The position numbers and the translations under genes are program-made. Positions 35,747-46,279 of a stretch of DNA of 64,000 nt are shown here, one piece after another; within the stretch, counting starts at the first letter, position 1; the number at the start of each line of letters is the position of its first letter. Origin of the DNA: Melioribacteraceae bacterium (GTDB lineage Bacteria; Bacteroidota; Ignavibacteria; Ignavibacteriales; Melioribacteraceae); contig JAEINS010000001.1 in NCBI GenBank assembly GCA_016342755.1, positions 248,001-312,000 on the forward strand. The letters run 5' to 3'. The notes below the pieces were generated by a model that saw only the letters and a list, made by a program, of their open reading frames with translations, ran no database searches and was not told the DNA's origin.

Positions 35747-36524
35747 TAGCATAAAAAAAACACTTGGGGTATCAATCGGTGTTTGTCTGATATGCTCCAT
35801 ACTTGTGTGTTCTGCGGTTGTATCTCTTAAAGCCATTCAGAACGATAACAAGAAAATTGATAAATTAAAAAATATTTTATTGGCTGGTGATCTTTTAGAA
35901 GAAAACACCAATATCGAAGAAACATTCAAATCAAAGATAAAATCAGCGGTAGTTGATTTAGGTTCAGGAAAAGAAGTTGATGAAACTGACGTTCTTAACG
36001 CAGAATCATTTGATATTAAAACTATGGCTCGTGATCCTGAATTTGGAATGGATATTCCTTCCGAAAAAGATCTGGCAAGTATTAAAAGAATGCCTAAAAA
36101 TATGGTGGTTTATAAAGTTTCCGGTAAAGACGGTGTTGAAAAAATTATTCTTCCTCTTTATGGTAAAGGACTTTGGTCAACTATGTATGGATTTATGGCA
36201 TTAGATAAAGATCTAAAAACTATTAAAGGATTTACTTTCTACGAGCATGGCGAAACTCCAGGTCTTGGCGGTGAAGTTGATAATCCTAAATGGAAATCCC
36301 AGTGGAACGGAAAAAAAGCATTTGACGATAATGGTGAAATTCTAATTACAGTTATTAAAGGATTAGTTGATCCTACCAATGCTAAAGCTGGTCACCAAAT
36401 TGATGGTCTTTCTGGTTCTACTTTAACAACTAGAGGAATTGATAATCTTATCAAATTCTGGTTAGGCAAAGATGGTTACGGCCCTTATTTAAAACAATTA
36501 AAAGGCGGAGGGCTTAATGGCTAG
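35736..36524 (+). CDS. nqrC: Na+-NQR subunit C
   Basis: 262 residues. One N-terminal TM helix (about residues 10-30) and a periplasmic FMN-binding domain. The FMN attachment motif is [12 protein letters not shown] (about residues 226-237, S-G-S-T in place of the commoner S-G-A-T), modified by ApbE, which is encoded downstream. [20 protein letters not shown] is a conserved family stretch. Starts 11 bp inside nqrB with GAGG. Confidence 0.96.
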   Translation: MQADSIKKTLGVSIGVCLICSILVCSAVVSLKAIQNDNKKIDKLKNILLAGDLLEENTNIEETFKSKIKSAVVDLGSGKEVDETDVLNAESFDIKTMARDPEFGMDIPSEKDLASIKRMPKNMVVYKVSGKDGVEKIILPLYGKGLWSTMYGFMALDKDLKTIKGFTFYEHGETPGLGGEVDNPKWKSQWNGKKAFDDNGEILITVIKGLVDPTNAKAGHQIDGLSGSTLTTRGIDNLIKFWLGKDGYGPYLKQLKGGGLNG

Positions 36525-37140
36525 TAAATATAAAAAGGTTTTACTGGATCCCTTATTTAACAATAACCCGATTGCATTACAGATTTTAGGTGTTTGTTCA
36601 GCGTTAGCTGTAACATCGCAGCTTAAAACTTCTGTTGTAATGTCAATGGCTGTTATATTTGTGGTTGCTTTTTCAAACCTGGCTGTAAGTTTAATTAGAA
36701 ATCATATTCCAAGTAGTGTACGTATTATTGTTGAAATGACAATTATTGCATCACTTGTAATTATTGCTGATCAGCTTATTAAAGCTTTTGCCTTCGATGT
36801 AAGTAAACAATTATCAGTTTATGTAGGCTTAATTATAACAAACTGTATTATTATGGGTAGAGCAGAAGCTTACGCGTTACAGAATCCTCCCGGAGCAAGT
36901 TTTATTGATGGTCTTGGAAACGGATTGGGATATAGTTTTGTTTTAATTGTAGTAGGATTTGTTAGGGAATTATTTGGTGCCGGAAAATTATTCGGTTATG
37001 CTGTTCTTCCATCCGTAAATGATGGCGGATTTTATGTCCCTAACGGTCTTTTATTATTGCCTCCAAGTGCGTTTTTCTTAATCGGACTTTTAATTTGGGC
37101 AATAAGAACTTGGAAACCAGAGCAAATAGAAGAGGAATAA
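36517..37140 (+). CDS. nqrD: Na+-NQR subunit D
   Basis: 207 residues, six TM helices. [15 protein letters not shown] (about residues 106-120) and [11 protein letters not shown] (about 27-37) carry the conserved cysteines that, with those of NqrE, hold the intramembrane iron centre. The C-terminus [17 protein letters not shown] is typical. GGAGGG lies before the ATG, with an eight-base overlap with nqrC. Confidence 0.96.
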   Translation: MASKYKKVLLDPLFNNNPIALQILGVCSALAVTSQLKTSVVMSMAVIFVVAFSNLAVSLIRNHIPSSVRIIVEMTIIASLVIIADQLIKAFAFDVSKQLSVYVGLIITNCIIMGRAEAYALQNPPGASFIDGLGNGLGYSFVLIVVGFVRELFGAGKLFGYAVLPSVNDGGFYVPNGLLLLPPSAFFLIGLLIWAIRTWKPEQIEEE

Positions 37141-37141
37141 C

Positions 37142-37753
37142 ATGTTAGAGCATTATTTAAGTTTAATTGTAAAATCTATTTTTATAGAGAACATGGCTCT
37201 TGCATTCTTTCTTGGTATGTGTACTTACCTTGCGGTTTCCAAGAAAGTTGAAACAGCCTTTGGATTAGGTATTGCGGTAGTTGTTGTACAGGCTATTACA
37301 GTACCAGTTAATAATTTATTATTTCAGTATGTATTAAAAGAAGGTGCGTTAAGCTGGGCCGGATTAGAAAATGTTGATCTGTCTTTTCTAGGCTTAATCA
37401 CTTATATCGGTGTCATTGCAGCTATGGTTCAGATTCTTGAAATGGCATTAGACAAATTTGTACCTAGTTTATATAACGCTTTAGGTATTTTCTTACCATT
37501 AATTACTGTTAACTGCGCAATACTTGGCGGTTCATTATTTATGGTTGAAAGAGATTATAACTTTCCGGAAAGTATTGCCTACGGATTCGGTTCAGGTATT
37601 GGCTGGGCTTTAGCTATTGTAGCATTAGCCGGTATCAGAGAAAAAATGAAATATAGCAACGTACCTCCGGGATTAAGAGGATTAGGAATTACTTTTATTA
37701 CTGTTGGTCTTATGGCTATAGCGTTTATGTTGTTTTCAGGAATTCAATTGTAG
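37142..37753 (+). CDS. nqrE: Na+-NQR subunit E
   Basis: 203 residues, six TM helices, inverted-topology homologue of Nqr[21 protein letters not shown] (about residues 23-42) and [15 protein letters not shown] (about 119-133) hold the cysteines of the iron centre. The C-terminal [18 protein letters not shown] is conserved. GAGGAA lies before the ATG, one base after nqrD. Confidence 0.96.
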   Translation: MLEHYLSLIVKSIFIENMALAFFLGMCTYLAVSKKVETAFGLGIAVVVVQAITVPVNNLLFQYVLKEGALSWAGLENVDLSFLGLITYIGVIAAMVQILEMALDKFVPSLYNALGIFLPLITVNCAILGGSLFMVERDYNFPESIAYGFGSGIGWALAIVALAGIREKMKYSNVPPGLRGLGITFITVGLMAIAFMLFSGIQL

Positions 37754-37762
37754 GGGATGAGT

Positions 37763-38992
37763 ATGGATGGAATAAGTCTTATAGTTTTAGGCGTAGCGAT
37801 GTTCACACTCATTGTTACGCTGTTAGTTTTAGTAATATTGTTTGCTAAATCTAAACTTGTTGCTAGCGGAGAAGCTAAGATAACAATTAATAGTGATAAA
37901 GAAATATCTGTTGGATTTGGCGGTAAACTTCTTGGAGCGTTAGCTGAACAAGAAATTTATCTTCCTTCAGCATGCGGCGGCGGCGGTACCTGCGGCGAAT
38001 GTAAATGTCAGGTTACTGAAGGTGGCGGAGATGTTCTGCCTACTGAAACCTCAAAACTTTCGCGTAAACAGATTAAAGAAAATTACCGTCTTTCATGCCA
38101 GGTTGCTGTTAAAAATGATATGAAAATTGAAGTGCCTGCAGAGGTATTTGAAATTAAGAAATGGGAATGTACAGTCCGTTCTAATGATAATGTTGCTACA
38201 TTTATTAAAGAACTTGTACTAGAACTTCCTAAAGGTGAAGAAGTTAATTTCCGTGCCGGAGGCTACATTCAGATTGAAGCACCAAAGCATGTTGTAAATT
38301 ACAAAGATTTTGAAGTTGCTGAAGAATATAGAGGCGATTGGGATAAATTCAATTTATGGAAATTTGTTTCTAAAGTTGATGAAGATATAGTTAGAGCATA
38401 TTCAATGGCTAATTATCCTCAAGAAGAAGGTATAATTATGCTTAATGTTAGAATTGCGTCTCCTCCTCCTCATGTACCGGATGCACCTCCCGGACAAATG
38501 TCTTCGTTCATATTTAACCTGAAACCAGGTGATAAAGTTACTATTTCTGGTCCTTATGGCGAATTCTTTGCGCGTGAGACTGATAATGAAATGGTATTTA
38601 TTGGCGGTGGTGCCGGTATGGCTCCAATGCGTTCTCATATTTTTGATCAGTTAAAAAGAATTAAAACTGATAGAAAAATGACATTCTGGTATGGTGCAAG
38701 AAGTTTAAGAGAAGTTTTCTATGCAGACGAATTTGATAAACTGCAGGAAGAAAATCCAAACTTTACATGGCATTTAGCTTTGTCTGATCCATTACCTGAA
38801 GATAATTGGACCGGACCAACTGGATTTATACATCAGGTGTTAGAAGAAGAATATCTGAAAAACCATCAGGCGCCGGAAGATAATGAATATTATATGTGCG
38901 GACCTCCTATGATGAACTCAGCGGTTATAAATATGTTGTTAAATCTGGGTGTTGAACCTGAAAACATTATGCTAGATGATTTTGGCGGTTAA
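37763..38992 (+). CDS. nqrF: Na+-NQR subunit F, NADH-oxidising
   Basis: 409 residues from the ATG at 37763, chosen because GGGG directly abuts an alternative ATG at 37757, leaving it no SD spacing. One TM helix, then a 2Fe-2S ferredoxin domain with [16 protein letters not shown] and LSCQVAV (about residues 70-115). A ferredoxin-reductase domain follows, with RAYSMANYP for FAD and YMCGPPMMN for NADH; it ends DDFGG. It is the electron entry point of the complex. Last gene of the nqr set. Confidence 0.96.
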   Translation: MDGISLIVLGVAMFTLIVTLLVLVILFAKSKLVASGEAKITINSDKEISVGFGGKLLGALAEQEIYLPSACGGGGTCGECKCQVTEGGGDVLPTETSKLSRKQIKENYRLSCQVAVKNDMKIEVPAEVFEIKKWECTVRSNDNVATFIKELVLELPKGEEVNFRAGGYIQIEAPKHVVNYKDFEVAEEYRGDWDKFNLWKFVSKVDEDIVRAYSMANYPQEEGIIMLNVRIASPPPHVPDAPPGQMSSFIFNLKPGDKVTISGPYGEFFARETDNEMVFIGGGAGMAPMRSHIFDQLKRIKTDRKMTFWYGARSLREVFYADEFDKLQEENPNFTWHLALSDPLPEDNWTGPTGFIHQVLEEEYLKNHQAPEDNEYYMCGPPMMNSAVINMLLNLGVEPENIMLDDFGG

Positions 38993-39005
38993 TAAATATT
39001 TCTAA

Positions 39006-39036
39006 AACCTTCGAAGTTTTTAAAACCTCGAAGGTT
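39006..39036 (+). terminator. Hairpin after nqrF
   Basis: AACCTTCGA pairs with TCGAAGGTT across a 13-base loop, starting 14 bp after the nqrF stop and followed by TATTTG. It may give partial termination, leaving apbE at lower dosage. Confidence 0.6.
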
Positions 39037-39056
39037 TATTTGAATGCGCAAATTTT

Positions 39057-39080
39057 AAGGAGTTAATAACTCCTTTTCTT
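39057..39080 (+). terminator. Hairpin before apbE
   Basis: AAGGAGTT/AACTCCTT with a three-base loop, running into TTTCTT, ends 15 bp before the apbE start. It could terminate the nqr transcript or act as a local structure; the apbE SD (AAGGAAA) lies just beyond. Confidence 0.5.
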
Positions 39081-39094
39081 ATTTAAGGAAACTT

Positions 39095-40132
39095 ATGAAT
39101 TCATTCTTTAAAATACTGCCTCTGGTTTTTATAATATTAGTTTCATGTACACAGAATAATGTTAAAGAAGTTTATACATTGTCTGGCACAACTATGGGCA
39201 CTACTTTTAGCATAAAAGTTGTTAAAGAGTCGAAATTTGCGGAAGAAAATTATACTTCTATAAACTCTGATGTGGATCTTTTATTAAAAGAAGTTAACCG
39301 TCAAATGTCAACATACATTCCTACATCTGAAATTTCGGAATTTAATAAATCTGAAAGTACCGATTGGATCGGGGTTTCAGAAGATTTTGCGTTTGTTGTT
39401 AATGAAGCCTTAAAATTAGGTGAAGATTCTGAAGGATATTTTGATATAACTATCGGAGCTCTTGTTAATCTATGGGGATTTGGTCCTGAAAACAGACCAA
39501 CAATAATTCCTACCGATGAAGAAATTGCTGAAAGAATGAAAGAAGTCGGTTTTAGTAAAATTTCTGTAAAATTTAATCTGCCAATGTTAAAAAAATCTAA
39601 TCCCAAAATGTATATTGATTTATCTGCCATTGCTAAAGGGTTTGGAGTTGATAAGGTTGCAGAATATTTTAATTCGAAAGGCTATAAAGATTATATGGTA
39701 GAAATTGGCGGTGAAGTAAGAACCCGGGGGAAAAACCAGGACTCAGAAGACTGGAGAATAGGTATTTCAACTCCTGATTCTAAAATGGGAATTCAAAAAG
39801 TAGCGAATATTAGTAATCTGGCAATGGCAACATCCGGTGATTATTATAACTATTTCGAAAAAGACGACATTCGATTTTCTCATACTATTGATCCCAAAAA
39901 CGGCAAACCAATAACACATAAGTTGGCTTCTGTAACTGTGCTGCATAAATCATGTGCTATGGCTGATGGAATAGCGACAGCCATAAATGTTATGGGTCCA
40001 ATAAAAGGATATGAATTTGCCTTGAAAAAGAAACTTACAATTTTTATGATTGTAAGAGAAAACAATAAATTTATTGAAAAAATGTCACCTGAGTTTAAAA
40101 AGGTATTAACAAAAGCGAAAGTGAGTGAATAA
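39095..40132 (+). CDS. apbE: FAD:protein FMN transferase (ApbE)
   Basis: 345 residues. Lipoprotein signal MNSFFKILPLVFIILVSC with the cysteine at residue 18. Family motifs are SGTTMGTTFSIKV, DIDLSAIAKGFGVDKVAEY-like (YIDLSAIAKGFGVDK) and SHTIDPKNGKPI. MADGIATAINVMG supplies the metal-binding part. It attaches FMN to threonines of NqrB and NqrC, which explains its place behind the operon. It acts in the periplasm, anchored by lipid. It overlaps the next gene by one base. Confidence 0.95.
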   Translation: MNSFFKILPLVFIILVSCTQNNVKEVYTLSGTTMGTTFSIKVVKESKFAEENYTSINSDVDLLLKEVNRQMSTYIPTSEISEFNKSESTDWIGVSEDFAFVVNEALKLGEDSEGYFDITIGALVNLWGFGPENRPTIIPTDEEIAERMKEVGFSKISVKFNLPMLKKSNPKMYIDLSAIAKGFGVDKVAEYFNSKGYKDYMVEIGGEVRTRGKNQDSEDWRIGISTPDSKMGIQKVANISNLAMATSGDYYNYFEKDDIRFSHTIDPKNGKPITHKLASVTVLHKSCAMADGIATAINVMGPIKGYEFALKKKLTIFMIVRENNKFIEKMSPEFKKVLTKAKVSE

Positions 40133-40356
40133 TGGAAACTGTATTAGTTGCAATGGTATTTTTTATGTTAGCTGTTGGATTTATGGCAACAGCATTAAAC
40201 TTTGCAAAATATAAAAAAAGAAAATCAGCTTGTTGCGGAGGCGGTAGTTGTGCAACAAATTTTGATAAAAAAGATTTTCAAAAAGAGGATACAAGAACAC
40301 TTGATATCCAGACTATGAAAGGCGCAACCGGCTGCTGTAATGAACACGCGCATTAA
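40132..40356 (+). CDS. NqrM-like maturation protein
   Basis: 74 residues. One N-terminal TM helix (about residues 3-23) followed by a cysteine cluster, SACCGGGSCATNF, and a terminal GCCNEHAH. NqrM (DUF539) proteins have this size, single helix and a four-cysteine region; they are needed to mature the iron centre of Na+-NQR and usually follow apbE. The Cys pattern here is not the textbook SCGGL form, so I keep the call tentative. Its start overlaps the apbE stop (TAATG). Confidence 0.7.
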   Translation: METVLVAMVFFMLAVGFMATALNFAKYKKRKSACCGGGSCATNFDKKDFQKEDTRTLDIQTMKGATGCCNEHAH

Positions 40357-40362
40357 ATTTTA

Positions 40363-40392
40363 AAACTGTCCAATTTCAATGTTGGACAGTTT
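40363..40392 (+). terminator. Terminator of the nqr-apbE unit
   Basis: An eleven-base stem AAACTGTCCAA/TTGGACAGTTT with an eight-base loop, followed by CTTCTTCTTC, seven bases after the NqrM-like stop. Confidence 0.8.
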
Positions 40393-40486
40393 CTTCTTCT
40401 ACTTTTTAGTAAAATTTCAAATCCAAATTCCAATAAATTATTATTTTGTATATTTGTTGCGGTAATAATAAAAACTACTGAATTTA

Positions 40487-41833
40487 TTGGATAGAAAAGA
40501 GAACATATTCAAAAGGATTAAAAACTCAGTCTCTGATGGTTCAATTAATCCTTCTTCCGATCGTGATAGAATTTTACTTGTTTTAAAAAGTTTAATATTA
40601 CATCTCCATCCGCCAATGGTTAATGAAAAAACTATAAAGTTTAATCACACTTTTGGTTTAGGAGGTATGGCAGTTGTTTTAATTTGTCTTCAATTTATAA
40701 CCGGACTTCTTTTAAGATTTACTTATGCACCATTTCCCGGGAGCGCATACGATTCAATTCTTCATTTGCAGAGCACTGTATTATTCGGCCAGCTGATTAG
40801 AAATATACATCACTGGAGCGGATTATTATTAGTGATTATAACATCCCTACATTTGTTAAGAGTATTTTTTACAAGTGGTTTTCACGGTAAGCGGCAATTT
40901 AACTGGGTAATAGGAGTTTGTTTATTACTGCTGGTTGTCTTTTCAAATTTCACGGGATATTTATTGCCCTGGGATCAGCTTGCTTATTGGGCTGTTACAG
41001 TTGCAACGGGAATGCTTGAATATATTCCAATTATTGGAACTGGTTTAATGGAAATTCTTCTTGGCGGAAAGCAGGTTGGTAGTTCAACTCTTTTAATTTT
41101 CTATAATCTGCATACGGGAATATTCCCAATTCTGATTATACTTATTATGGCATTCCATTTTTGGAGAGTTAGAAAAGCCGGCGGAGTTGTTGTTCCTGCT
41201 GATAAGTCTGAAAATAAAATGGTTCCTGCAGTTCCAAATTTGGTTGCCAAAGAATTTGTTGTGATGCTTGTTTTATTAGCCTTTGTATTTTTGTTAGCTC
41301 TAATTTTTGATGCTCCATTATTAGAGAAAGCTAATCCTGCCTTTAGTCCAAATCCGGCAAAAGCACCCTGGTATTTTTTAGGAATACAGGAATTGATGCT
41401 GCATTTTCATCCGTTGTTTTCCGCAATCATAATCCCAATTACATCTCTTATATTCTTATTATTGATACCATATTTTCTATACGAAACAGAGGATAATGGA
41501 GTTTGGTTTTATTCAGGAAAAGGAAAACAATTAGCAATAAGATCTGCTGTTATATCCGGCGCAGCTTCTCTTGCGTTTATTCTGATAAATGAATTTTTAT
41601 TTAAATCAGGTAAATTACTCGGTTTTTTACCTGATGAAATTAGTAATGGATTAATTCCATTTATAATTTTTATGTCAGGGTTCTATGGATTTTATAAATT
41701 CTTAATTAATAAAAAAGGCGCAAATAAAAATGAAGCGATACAAACTTTGGTTGTTTCAATTTTAACTGTGTTTATTGTTTTAACAATTGTCGGAATATTT
41801 TTCCGCGGTAAAGGGATGGCTCTTACTTTTTAA
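40487..41833 (+). CDS. Cytochrome b of a bc-type complex
   Basis: 448 residues from a TTG at 40487; no ATG is available before the conserved LHLHPPMVNEKTIKFNHTFGLGG segment, and a stop lies six codons upstream. Four haem-b histidines are visible: RNIHHWSGL and TSLHLLRV, YNLHTG and MAFHFWRV. The quinol-site loop reads KAPWYFLGIQEL, an APWY variant of PEWY. The C-terminal helices of subunit IV are fused. It is the quinol-oxidising core of the complex with the Rieske protein encoded 11 bp later. Confidence 0.92.
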   Translation: MDRKENIFKRIKNSVSDGSINPSSDRDRILLVLKSLILHLHPPMVNEKTIKFNHTFGLGGMAVVLICLQFITGLLLRFTYAPFPGSAYDSILHLQSTVLFGQLIRNIHHWSGLLLVIITSLHLLRVFFTSGFHGKRQFNWVIGVCLLLLVVFSNFTGYLLPWDQLAYWAVTVATGMLEYIPIIGTGLMEILLGGKQVGSSTLLIFYNLHTGIFPILIILIMAFHFWRVRKAGGVVVPADKSENKMVPAVPNLVAKEFVVMLVLLAFVFLLALIFDAPLLEKANPAFSPNPAKAPWYFLGIQELMLHFHPLFSAIIIPITSLIFLLLIPYFLYETEDNGVWFYSGKGKQLAIRSAVISGAASLAFILINEFLFKSGKLLGFLPDEISNGLIPFIIFMSGFYGFYKFLINKKGANKNEAIQTLVVSILTVFIVLTIVGIFFRGKGMALTF

Positions 41834-41844
41834 CTGGTTGTATA

Positions 41845-42357
41845 TTGAGAAAAAATGTAAAAAAAATATCGAAAGATAAAACGTATAAAAAAGAAACCCG
41901 ACGCGATTTTCTTAAAACTGCATGGAAAGGTTTGGGCATTGTCGCGGGATTAGAGTTTGCCGGATTAGCAATACACTATTTGAATGATCACGCGCAAGAG
42001 CCGGATTTAAATAATATTTTTGATGCCGGATTAGCTGAAGAAATTCCAAAGGGAACTGTAACGCCTTTTAGAAGAGGCCGTTTTTATTTGGTGCGTTTAG
42101 CGGATGGTGGATTTTTAGCGGTTTCTATTAAGTGTACACATCTTGGCTGTTCTATTTTGTGGGATGAAGAAAAACAAGAATTTATATGTCCATGCCATTC
42201 TTCTCATTTTGCAATAAATGGTGATGTGAATAATCCACCTGCACCAAGAGCTTTAGATATTTATGAATTAAAAATTGAAAATGGACAGATAGTAATTGAT
42301 CTAAATAAAAAAAACAAACGTGCTGGTTTTGAAAAATCACAATTAACTTACGCTTAA
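41845..42357 (+). CDS. Rieske iron-sulfur protein, Tat-exported
   Basis: 170 residues, TTG start. ETRRDFLKTAWKGLG (about residues 18-32) is a twin-arginine signal that also serves as the membrane anchor. The Rieske cluster motifs are CTHLGC (about residues 104-109) and CPCHSSHF (about 121-128). It accepts electrons from quinol at cytochrome b and passes them to the multihaem cytochrome encoded next. The gene follows cytochrome b, the reverse of the common petA-petB order. Confidence 0.93.
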   Translation: MRKNVKKISKDKTYKKETRRDFLKTAWKGLGIVAGLEFAGLAIHYLNDHAQEPDLNNIFDAGLAEEIPKGTVTPFRRGRFYLVRLADGGFLAVSIKCTHLGCSILWDEEKQEFICPCHSSHFAINGDVNNPPAPRALDIYELKIENGQIVIDLNKKNKRAGFEKSQLTYA

Positions 42358-42363
42358 ATAAAT

Positions 42364-44655
42364 ATGAAGAACTGGAAATTAACTGGATTTATTGCGACTC
42401 TTATTATTGTATTGGCAATCCCAATATACATGCTATCCTTTTATCTAAAGGATAATGCTAATTCAGTTAATGAAAAAACGGAATTTATTGGGCGTGAAAA
42501 ATGCAGAGATTGTCATAAAAAGGAATATGATTCCTGGCTTGGTTCGCATCATGATAAAGCGATGGATATTGCGAATGATACAACAGTCATGGGTGATTTT
42601 AATAACGCTGAGTTTGAATACGATGGAATAAAAAGTCGTTTCTACAAAAAGGATGGCAAGTTCTGGGTCTATACAAACGGTCCCGGCGGCAAGATGGGCG
42701 ATTTTGAAATCACACACACTTTTGGCTATACACCTTTGCAGCAATACTTAATTCCGTTTGAGAAGGGAAGATATCAATGTTTGCCTATTGCCTGGAATAC
42801 TGAAAAGGGAAAGTGGTTTTCATTAGTTGAAGCCGCGTATCCTGATCAGTCTCCGGCTCCAAGCGACTGGCTCTACTGGACAAACAACGGGCAAAACTGG
42901 AACGGGATGTGCGCTGAATGTCATTCCACCAATCTGCAAAAAAATTATGATCCGGTTACAAAAACATTCAATACAACTTATTCTGAAATTGATGTAAGCT
43001 GTGAAGCATGCCATGGTCCCGGCTCTAAACATGAAGAATGGGCGCAGTTGCCCGAAATGGCTCGTCCGGTAAACACTAATTTTAACCTGGCAGTTAAAAC
43101 CAGCGGTATCACTAATAAAGAGTACGTTGATCTATGTGTGTATTGCCATTCAAGAAGATCTTCACTTGATAAGTTGACTTATGACAACAGACATGCTATG
43201 GATATTGTAATTCCGCGTGTGCTGGATGAAAACTACTTTCCGGACGGGCAAATTCTTGAAGAGGATTATGTTTACGGTTCATTTATACAAAGCAAAATGT
43301 TTGATAGTGATATTCAGTGTAATGATTGTCACGATGTACACAGCGGGAAAAGACTTTTCGAAAACAATGAACTTTGTACACAGTGTCACAAGACGGAAAT
43401 ATACAATACATACGATCATCACTTTCATAAAAAGAAAGGTGAAAAAGGAAATCCAATTAAGCTGAAGGATAAAACGTATGAAGTTGGTGAAGGCGCGCTC
43501 TGTGCAAACTGCCATATGCCTGCAAAATATTATATGGGTAATGATCTTAGAAATGATCATAGTCTGCGTGTTCCAAGACCCGATTTAACAATGTCAATCG
43601 GTGTTCCAAACGCATGTAATCAATGTCATGAAGATAAATCGGCAAAATGGGCGGACGAATATGTTACTAAGTGGTACGGAGTAAAAAGAAAAGCTCATAC
43701 CGGGACTACTTTTGCTGCTGCCCGTAATGCGGATCCAAAAGTGTTAAAGGATTTAATTAGGATAATTAAAGACGGATTGTATTTGCCAATTGTAAGAGCA
43801 ACAGCTATTTCACTTCTTCAGAATTACAATAACAATGAAAGCCTTGAAGCTGTAAAATGGGCGATGAAAGCTGATGAACCGATTATAAGATACAACTCCG
43901 TTCAGGTTTTCAATTCAGCAGATGCCGATGAACTGAAAAAGTACTTAGTTCCTTTATTAAGTGATCCGGTAAGATCAATTAGAATGGAGGCGGGATTTAA
44001 ACTTTCAGTTTTGCCAAAAGGGAATTTAGCCACGGATAAAAATAAATTATTGAACGATGTTATAAATGAATATATGACAGCTATGAATTATTCTGCTGAT
44101 TTCGCCGGTTCCAGATTTAATCTCGGTATTTTATATGCGAATCTGCAAGATTTTAAAAAATCGATTTCAAACTATTATGAAGCAATTGAAATTGACAGTC
44201 TGTTTTATCCCGCAAAAGTTAATTTAGCCGTTGTATTAAATAAAGCCGGGAAAAATGATGAAGCTGAAACGATTCTTCGTGATTTAATTATGACTCATCC
44301 GGAAATACATGATTCATATTATTCACTTGGACTTTTATTAGCTGAGCGGCAGAAATATGATGAAGCAATTGTTTATCTGGAAAAAGCATCTGAATTATTA
44401 CCTGAAAGGCCAAGAATTTTATATAATCTGGCTCTGATTTTACAGTTCCAAAAAAAGGATGAAGCGGCTGAATTAAATCTTATTAAGGCTATAAAAATTT
44501 CGCCGGACAATTTTGATTTCCTATATGCTTTAGCTGATCATTACATAAAAAATAATCAGTTTGGTAAAGCCCTAAAAATTTCAAATCAAATCAAAATAAA
44601 GTTTCCTTCCAGTCAGACCGGAGATCAATTGTTAAACTACTTATCGGATAAGTAA
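42364..44655 (+). CDS. Octahaem cytochrome c with HEAT-like and TPR repeats
   Basis: 763 residues. An N-terminal TM helix (about residues 7-29), then eight CxxCH sites between about residues 47 and 422: CRDCH, CAECH, CEACH, CVYCH, CNDCH, CTQCH, CANCH and CNQCH. A HEAT-like helical stretch (about 455-565) and several TPRs (about 570-760) follow. Anchored outside the cytoplasmic membrane, it should take electrons from the Rieske protein, replacing a small cytochrome c1. The TPR half may dock another redox partner. Only six bases separate it from the Rieske gene. Confidence 0.9.
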   Translation: MKNWKLTGFIATLIIVLAIPIYMLSFYLKDNANSVNEKTEFIGREKCRDCHKKEYDSWLGSHHDKAMDIANDTTVMGDFNNAEFEYDGIKSRFYKKDGKFWVYTNGPGGKMGDFEITHTFGYTPLQQYLIPFEKGRYQCLPIAWNTEKGKWFSLVEAAYPDQSPAPSDWLYWTNNGQNWNGMCAECHSTNLQKNYDPVTKTFNTTYSEIDVSCEACHGPGSKHEEWAQLPEMARPVNTNFNLAVKTSGITNKEYVDLCVYCHSRRSSLDKLTYDNRHAMDIVIPRVLDENYFPDGQILEEDYVYGSFIQSKMFDSDIQCNDCHDVHSGKRLFENNELCTQCHKTEIYNTYDHHFHKKKGEKGNPIKLKDKTYEVGEGALCANCHMPAKYYMGNDLRNDHSLRVPRPDLTMSIGVPNACNQCHEDKSAKWADEYVTKWYGVKRKAHTGTTFAAARNADPKVLKDLIRIIKDGLYLPIVRATAISLLQNYNNNESLEAVKWAMKADEPIIRYNSVQVFNSADADELKKYLVPLLSDPVRSIRMEAGFKLSVLPKGNLATDKNKLLNDVINEYMTAMNYSADFAGSRFNLGILYANLQDFKKSISNYYEAIEIDSLFYPAKVNLAVVLNKAGKNDEAETILRDLIMTHPEIHDSYYSLGLLLAERQKYDEAIVYLEKASELLPERPRILYNLALILQFQKKDEAAELNLIKAIKISPDNFDFLYALADHYIKNNQFGKALKISNQIKIKFPSSQTGDQLLNYLSDK

Positions 44656-44770
44656 TTATTCAAAACTTCTTTCTTTCATTTTGCATCCTCTTTTTGTATT
44701 TTAAATCCGGTTTTAAGTTATCGGTTAAGTCAAATTGGGTTATGTAAGCAGTATCTCTACCGTTTTAACA

Positions 44771-44782
44771 GTTGCAACGTTG
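44771..44782. promoter_or_regulatory. GTTGCAACGTTG motif before the glycan locus
   Basis: A double-palindromic motif (GTTGCAAC overlapping CAACGTTG), 100 bp before the first DUF1080 gene. Nearly the same 12-mer is at 48767, before the dehydrogenase operon. LacI-type operators often have this look. Confidence 0.4.
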
Positions 44783-44881
44783 TTTTTGTGATTTTAGAAA
44801 ATTATTTTCAACTTGGATTAAAAGAAAAAGATACGGTAAAAAACTAATTGAAAAGTAAAACTCATTTTTAAGGAAAGGATT

Positions 44882-46270
44882 ATGCAAAAAGTAAAGTGGT
44901 TATTTTTAATATTTATTGTAAGTATAATTTCGTTTGGGTGTAATGAAGAACTTCCATGGGTAAAAATATTTAATGGAGAAAATCTTGATGGCTGGAAAAA
45001 ATTAAATGGAACAGCCGGGTATAAAATTATTGATAATACAATTGTCGGGATCTCTAAATTAAATACTCCAAATACTTTTTTGGCAACCGAAAAAGAGTAT
45101 GGTGATTTTATACTTGAATATGAAGTCTGGTTAGACAATCGATTAAATTCTGGTGTGCAGATCAGAAGTTTAAGTAAATCAGATTATAATGATGGAAGAG
45201 TTCATGGATATCAGGTTGAATTAGATCCGTCAGAGAGAGCCTGGAGCGGCGGTATTTTTGATGAATCAAGAAGAGGGTGGATTTATAATCTGGAAAATAA
45301 TCCGGTATCTAAAACTGCTTTTAAAAAAGAAGAATGGAATAAGTTTAGAGTCGAAGCAATTGGAAATAATATACGTGTCTGGGTTAATGATATTCAGACA
45401 GTTGACTTAGTAGACGATATGACTCTGAAAGGTTTTATTGCTCTGCAAGTTCACAGCATACATGATTCTACGATAGCAGGGGCGGAAGTAAAGTTTAAGA
45501 ATATTAGAATTATAGAAGATAATGCAAGTAAGTTTGCAACTCCTCTTAATAACCAAATTCCTCAGGTTAGTTATCTTAAAAACCAGTTAACTGAAAGAGA
45601 AAAGAAAGAAGGCTGGAAACTCCTTTGGGATGGAACAACAACAACCGGCTGGAAAGGTGCAAAACTAGAAGCATTCCCGGAAAGCGGCTGGAGCATTAAT
45701 GATGGAATTTTATCTGTTCAAAAAAGCGGCGGCGGTGAAGCAGCAAATGGCGGCGATATTGTAACTATGGAAAAGTTTGGGCATTTTATTTTAGAAGTTG
45801 ATTTCAAATATACAGAAGGCGCAAACAGCGGAATAAAATATTTTGTTGATACAGATTTGAATAAAGGGGCTGGATCATCAATTGGCTGCGAGTTCCAGAT
45901 ACTGGATGATGATTTGCATCCTGACGCAAAAATGGGAATTAATGGCAATAGAACTTTAGCTTCGCTTTATGACTTAATAAGAGCGGACGCACATGTTTTT
46001 ACCCCGGCCGAAAGTACCTCAAAAAGGGTAAACAAATATAATTGGAATAGAGCAAAAATTGTTTCTAAAGACGGTTATACCGCTCATTACTTAAATGGAA
46101 TTAAGGTAGTTGAATATGATAGAACTACGCAGATGTGGAAAGCTCTTGTAGCCTACAGCAAATATAAAGACTGGCCAAACTTTGGAGAACTTCCTGTTGG
46201 CAATATTCTTCTTCAGGATCACGGTGATGAAGTGCATTTTAAAAATATTAAGATAAAAGCTTTAGACTAA
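44882..46270 (+). CDS. Two-domain DUF1080 lipoprotein
   Basis: 462 residues. Lipoprotein signal [20 protein letters not shown]. Two tandem DUF1080 (LamG-like jelly-roll) domains: the first, about residues 25-205, begins [15 protein letters not shown]; the second, about 235-460, begins [15 protein letters not shown] and has [10 protein letters not shown] and [21 protein letters not shown]1080 proteins are linked to cleavage of 3-keto-glycosides made by Gfo/Idh oxidoreductases, such as the one encoded 10 bp downstream. AAGGAAAGG lies before the ATG. Confidence 0.88.
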   Translation: MQKVKWLFLIFIVSIISFGCNEELPWVKIFNGENLDGWKKLNGTAGYKIIDNTIVGISKLNTPNTFLATEKEYGDFILEYEVWLDNRLNSGVQIRSLSKSDYNDGRVHGYQVELDPSERAWSGGIFDESRRGWIYNLENNPVSKTAFKKEEWNKFRVEAIGNNIRVWVNDIQTVDLVDDMTLKGFIALQVHSIHDSTIAGAEVKFKNIRIIEDNASKFATPLNNQIPQVSYLKNQLTEREKKEGWKLLWDGTTTTGWKGAKLEAFPESGWSINDGILSVQKSGGGEAANGGDIVTMEKFGHFILEVDFKYTEGANSGIKYFVDTDLNKGAGSSIGCEFQILDDDLHPDAKMGINGNRTLASLYDLIRADAHVFTPAESTSKRVNKYNWNRAKIVSKDGYTAHYLNGIKVVEYDRTTQMWKALVAYSKYKDWPNFGELPVGNILLQDHGDEVHFKNIKIKALD

Positions 46271-46279
46271 GGAGAATAA

